NCBI GenBank assembly: GCA_937871735.1 | Contig: CALMOI010000423.1 | Span: 1-7,429, forward strand | DNA length: 7,429 nt | Reading direction: 5' to 3' | From: an uncultured Comamonadaceae bacterium | Lineage (GTDB): Bacteria > Pseudomonadota > Gammaproteobacteria > Burkholderiales > Burkholderiaceae_C | Shown: positions 6,206-7,429 of the stretch, in pieces | How the letters are laid out: every line of letters starts with the position of its first letter | How positions within the stretch are numbered: position 1 is the first letter of the stretch | Made by a program: the position numbers and the translations under genes | Notes under the pieces: model-generated | Database searches by the model: none | What the model saw: only the letters and a program-made list of their open reading frames with translations | What the model was told of the DNA's origin: nothing

Positions 6206-6840
6206 AACTGAATGCCGTTCGGGTTGGTGGTTGATTTACTGGAACTGGGACGGGTGCGCGAGCTGGGCGTCGCCGGGCTGGAGGCGGTTTCAGCGGGTTT
6301 TTCAGCGGGCCGCGCAATCACCAAGGGCAGGGCGGGCGTGGCGCGGTAGCTGCCGGGCAACTGCGAGGTTTTGGGATAGCCCGCAGCATCTAAAAACTGG
6401 CCCCACTCGGTGCTGGAAAAGCCCTTCACATGCTGGCTGCCAATGGTCAACAGCGGCAAGGTGCTGACGCTGCTCAACTGCTGGAATGCCTTGATGTCGT
6501 CATTGCTGTTGACGGTCTTTTCTGTGAAGGGGATGCCGCGTGAGCGCAGCATGGCGCGCCCCGCATCGCAAGCATCGCAACCATTGCCGCTGTAGAGCGT
6601 CACCGGATAGCGGTTGACCACCTGCTGCAACTCATAGGGCAGGGTTTGCGAGCCGGGAACGCTGCTGCCCGCACTCGCTCCCGTGCCCATCGACGCCGCG
6701 CCCGTGGGCGGCGGCGTGTCGGTGTACGTCACTTTGCCGTTGGCTCCGACGACGCGGTACACGGCTTGGGCTTGTGCAGCGCTGGTGCTCAGTGCAAGCA
6801 GCAGGGCAGCGACCAGAAGGGGCAAGGTGTTCGTTTTCAT
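6202..6840 (-). CDS. Exported DUF4124-glutaredoxin-like protein
   Basis: A 212-residue protein for the periplasm. The signal peptide covers residues 1 to about 26 (LPLLVAALLLALSTSAAQAQA). DUF4124 follows (about 27-45: VYRVVGANGKVTYTDTPPP), then a Gly/Ser/Ala linker (46-65) and a glutaredoxin-like domain (about 77-155) with the active site GNGCDACDAG (C88, C91) and a cis-proline loop STLPLLTIG (P129). The C-terminal 40 residues are Pro/Ser/Thr-rich and low in complexity. CDAC keeps the C-x-x-C needed for disulfide exchange; partner proteins are unknown. ATG at 6838-6840 is preferred because GGAG lies 6 nt upstream; the TTG directly before it has only 3 nt. It follows the oligopeptidase gene by 23 bp and probably shares its transcript. 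Its stop overlaps the convergent activator's stop. No link to the catabolic operon is evident beyond position. Confidence 0.9.
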   Translation of the reverse strand: MKTNTLPLLVAALLLALSTSAAQAQAVYRVVGANGKVTYTDTPPPTGAASMGTGASAGSSVPGSQTLPYELQQVVNRYPVTLYSGNGCDACDAGRAMLRSRGIPFTEKTVNSNDDIKAFQQLSSVSTLPLLTIGSQHVKGFSSTEWGQFLDAAGYPKTSQLPGSYRATPALPLVIARPAEKPAETASSPATPSSRTRPSSSKSTTNPNGIQF

Positions 6841-6863
6841 CAAGAGCTCCAGGCAAAAAAGAC

Positions 6864-7429
6864 TCAGGCGGCCATGCCTTGGTGGCGCAGCAGCGCATCC
6901 AAGCTGGGTTCACGGCCTCGGAAGGCTTTGAACGATTCCATCGCCGGACGGCTGCCGCCCGCTTCCAGAATTTCCTGACGGTATTTGCGTCCGGTTTCAA
7001 TGCTGGGCGTGCCATCGGCGCTGGCGGATTCTTCAAAAGCGGCGTAGGCGTCGGCGCTCAGCACTTCGGCCCACTTGTAGCTGTAGTAGCCCGCCGCATA
7101 GCCGCCAGCAAAGATGTGGCTGAAGGTGTGCGCGCTGCGGCTGAAGGCCGGGGCTTGCAGCACGGCGACTTCGGCGCGCACCAAGCCCAGCAGCGGCATG
7201 AAGTCTTGCTGCGGGTCGTGTTCGGTGTGCAGCAGCATGTCGAACAGGGCGAACTCGATTTGGCGCAGGGTCTGCATGCCGCTTTGGTAGTTCTTGGCGG
7301 CGGTCATTTTGTCGAACAGATGGCGCGGCAGCGGCTCGCCGGTTTCGATGTGGGCGGTCATGTGCTTGAGCACGTCCCATTCCCAGCAGAAGTTTTCCAT
7401 GAACTGGCTGGGCAGCTCCACCGCATCCC
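6864..7429 (-). CDS. prlC: Oligopeptidase A (M3 family zinc metallopeptidase), C-terminal 187 residues
   Basis: The 3' part of a cytoplasmic M3 peptidase that degrades short peptides, including cleaved signal peptides. The visible part starts with DAVELPSQFMENFCWEWDVL, the conserved segment a little downstream of the zinc motif HExxH, which itself lies outside the window. It continues with FAGGYAAGYYSYKWAEVLSADAYAAF, the hallmark of oligopeptidase A, and ends in FRGREPSLDALLRHQGMAA. Full family length is about 680 residues. Reading is uninterrupted up to TGA at 6864-6866. It is the upstream member of a likely two-gene transcript with the DUF4124-glutaredoxin gene. It is a housekeeping gene and marks the edge of the accessory catabolic segment. 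Confidence 0.93.
   Translation of the reverse strand, partial: DAVELPSQFMENFCWEWDVLKHMTAHIETGEPLPRHLFDKMTAAKNYQSGMQTLRQIEFALFDMLLHTEHDPQQDFMPLLGLVRAEVAVLQAPAFSRSAHTFSHIFAGGYAAGYYSYKWAEVLSADAYAAFEESASADGTPSIETGRKYRQEILEAGGSRPAMESFKAFRGREPSLDALLRHQGMAA

Overview
The window reads as chromosomal DNA of a GC-rich betaproteobacterium, most likely Burkholderiales and close to Comamonadaceae. That assignment rests on the high-GC codon use, a DUF4124 protein next to an oligopeptidase A gene, and an AcoR-type sigma-54 activator beside a small oxidative catabolic operon. It is inference from style, not from a database match.

Layout. Positions 1-3927 hold four minus-strand genes, transcribed in this order: an NAD(P)-dependent aldehyde dehydrogenase of the benzaldehyde/vanillin dehydrogenase type (2449-3927), an outer-membrane 'phenol degradation protein meta' family protein (1500-2390), a Tat-signal small subunit of the gluconate 2-dehydrogenase subunit 3 type (881-1468), and a GMC flavoprotein oxidoreductase cut by the window start (1-831). 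Gaps between them are 31-58 bp, so they look like one operon. Positions 3928-4219 are a divergent regulatory region. Positions 4220-6205 encode, on the plus strand, an AcoR-like sigma-54 activator (GAF, AAA+, Fis-type HTH). Its stop codon overlaps that of a convergent minus-strand gene (6202-6840) for an exported DUF4124-glutaredoxin protein. That gene lies 23 bp downstream of the 3' end of a prlC-like M3 oligopeptidase (6864-7429, cut by the window end).

How it may work. An alcohol or similar substrate would cross the outer membrane with help from the MetA-type protein. It would be oxidised to an aldehyde by the GMC flavoprotein, probably exported by riding on its Tat-signalled small subunit, and the aldehyde would be oxidised to the acid by the cytoplasmic aldehyde dehydrogenase. 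The logic resembles AlkJ/AlkH/AlkL of alkane degradation, with different protein families in part. The substrate cannot be read from the sequence; an aromatic alcohol/aldehyde is the best guess.

The control region is unusually readable. A near-consensus sigma-54 -24/-12 element (3973-3987, minus strand) ends 45 bp upstream of the aldehyde dehydrogenase start codon. A cluster of TGAGACAG repeats, including a perfect TGAGACAG-N8-CTGTCTCA palindrome (4169-4192), lies 160-231 bp upstream of the predicted transcript start and just ahead of the activator gene. Between them are two related 16-bp dyads (TGCAATA-N3-TGCATT) of unknown role.
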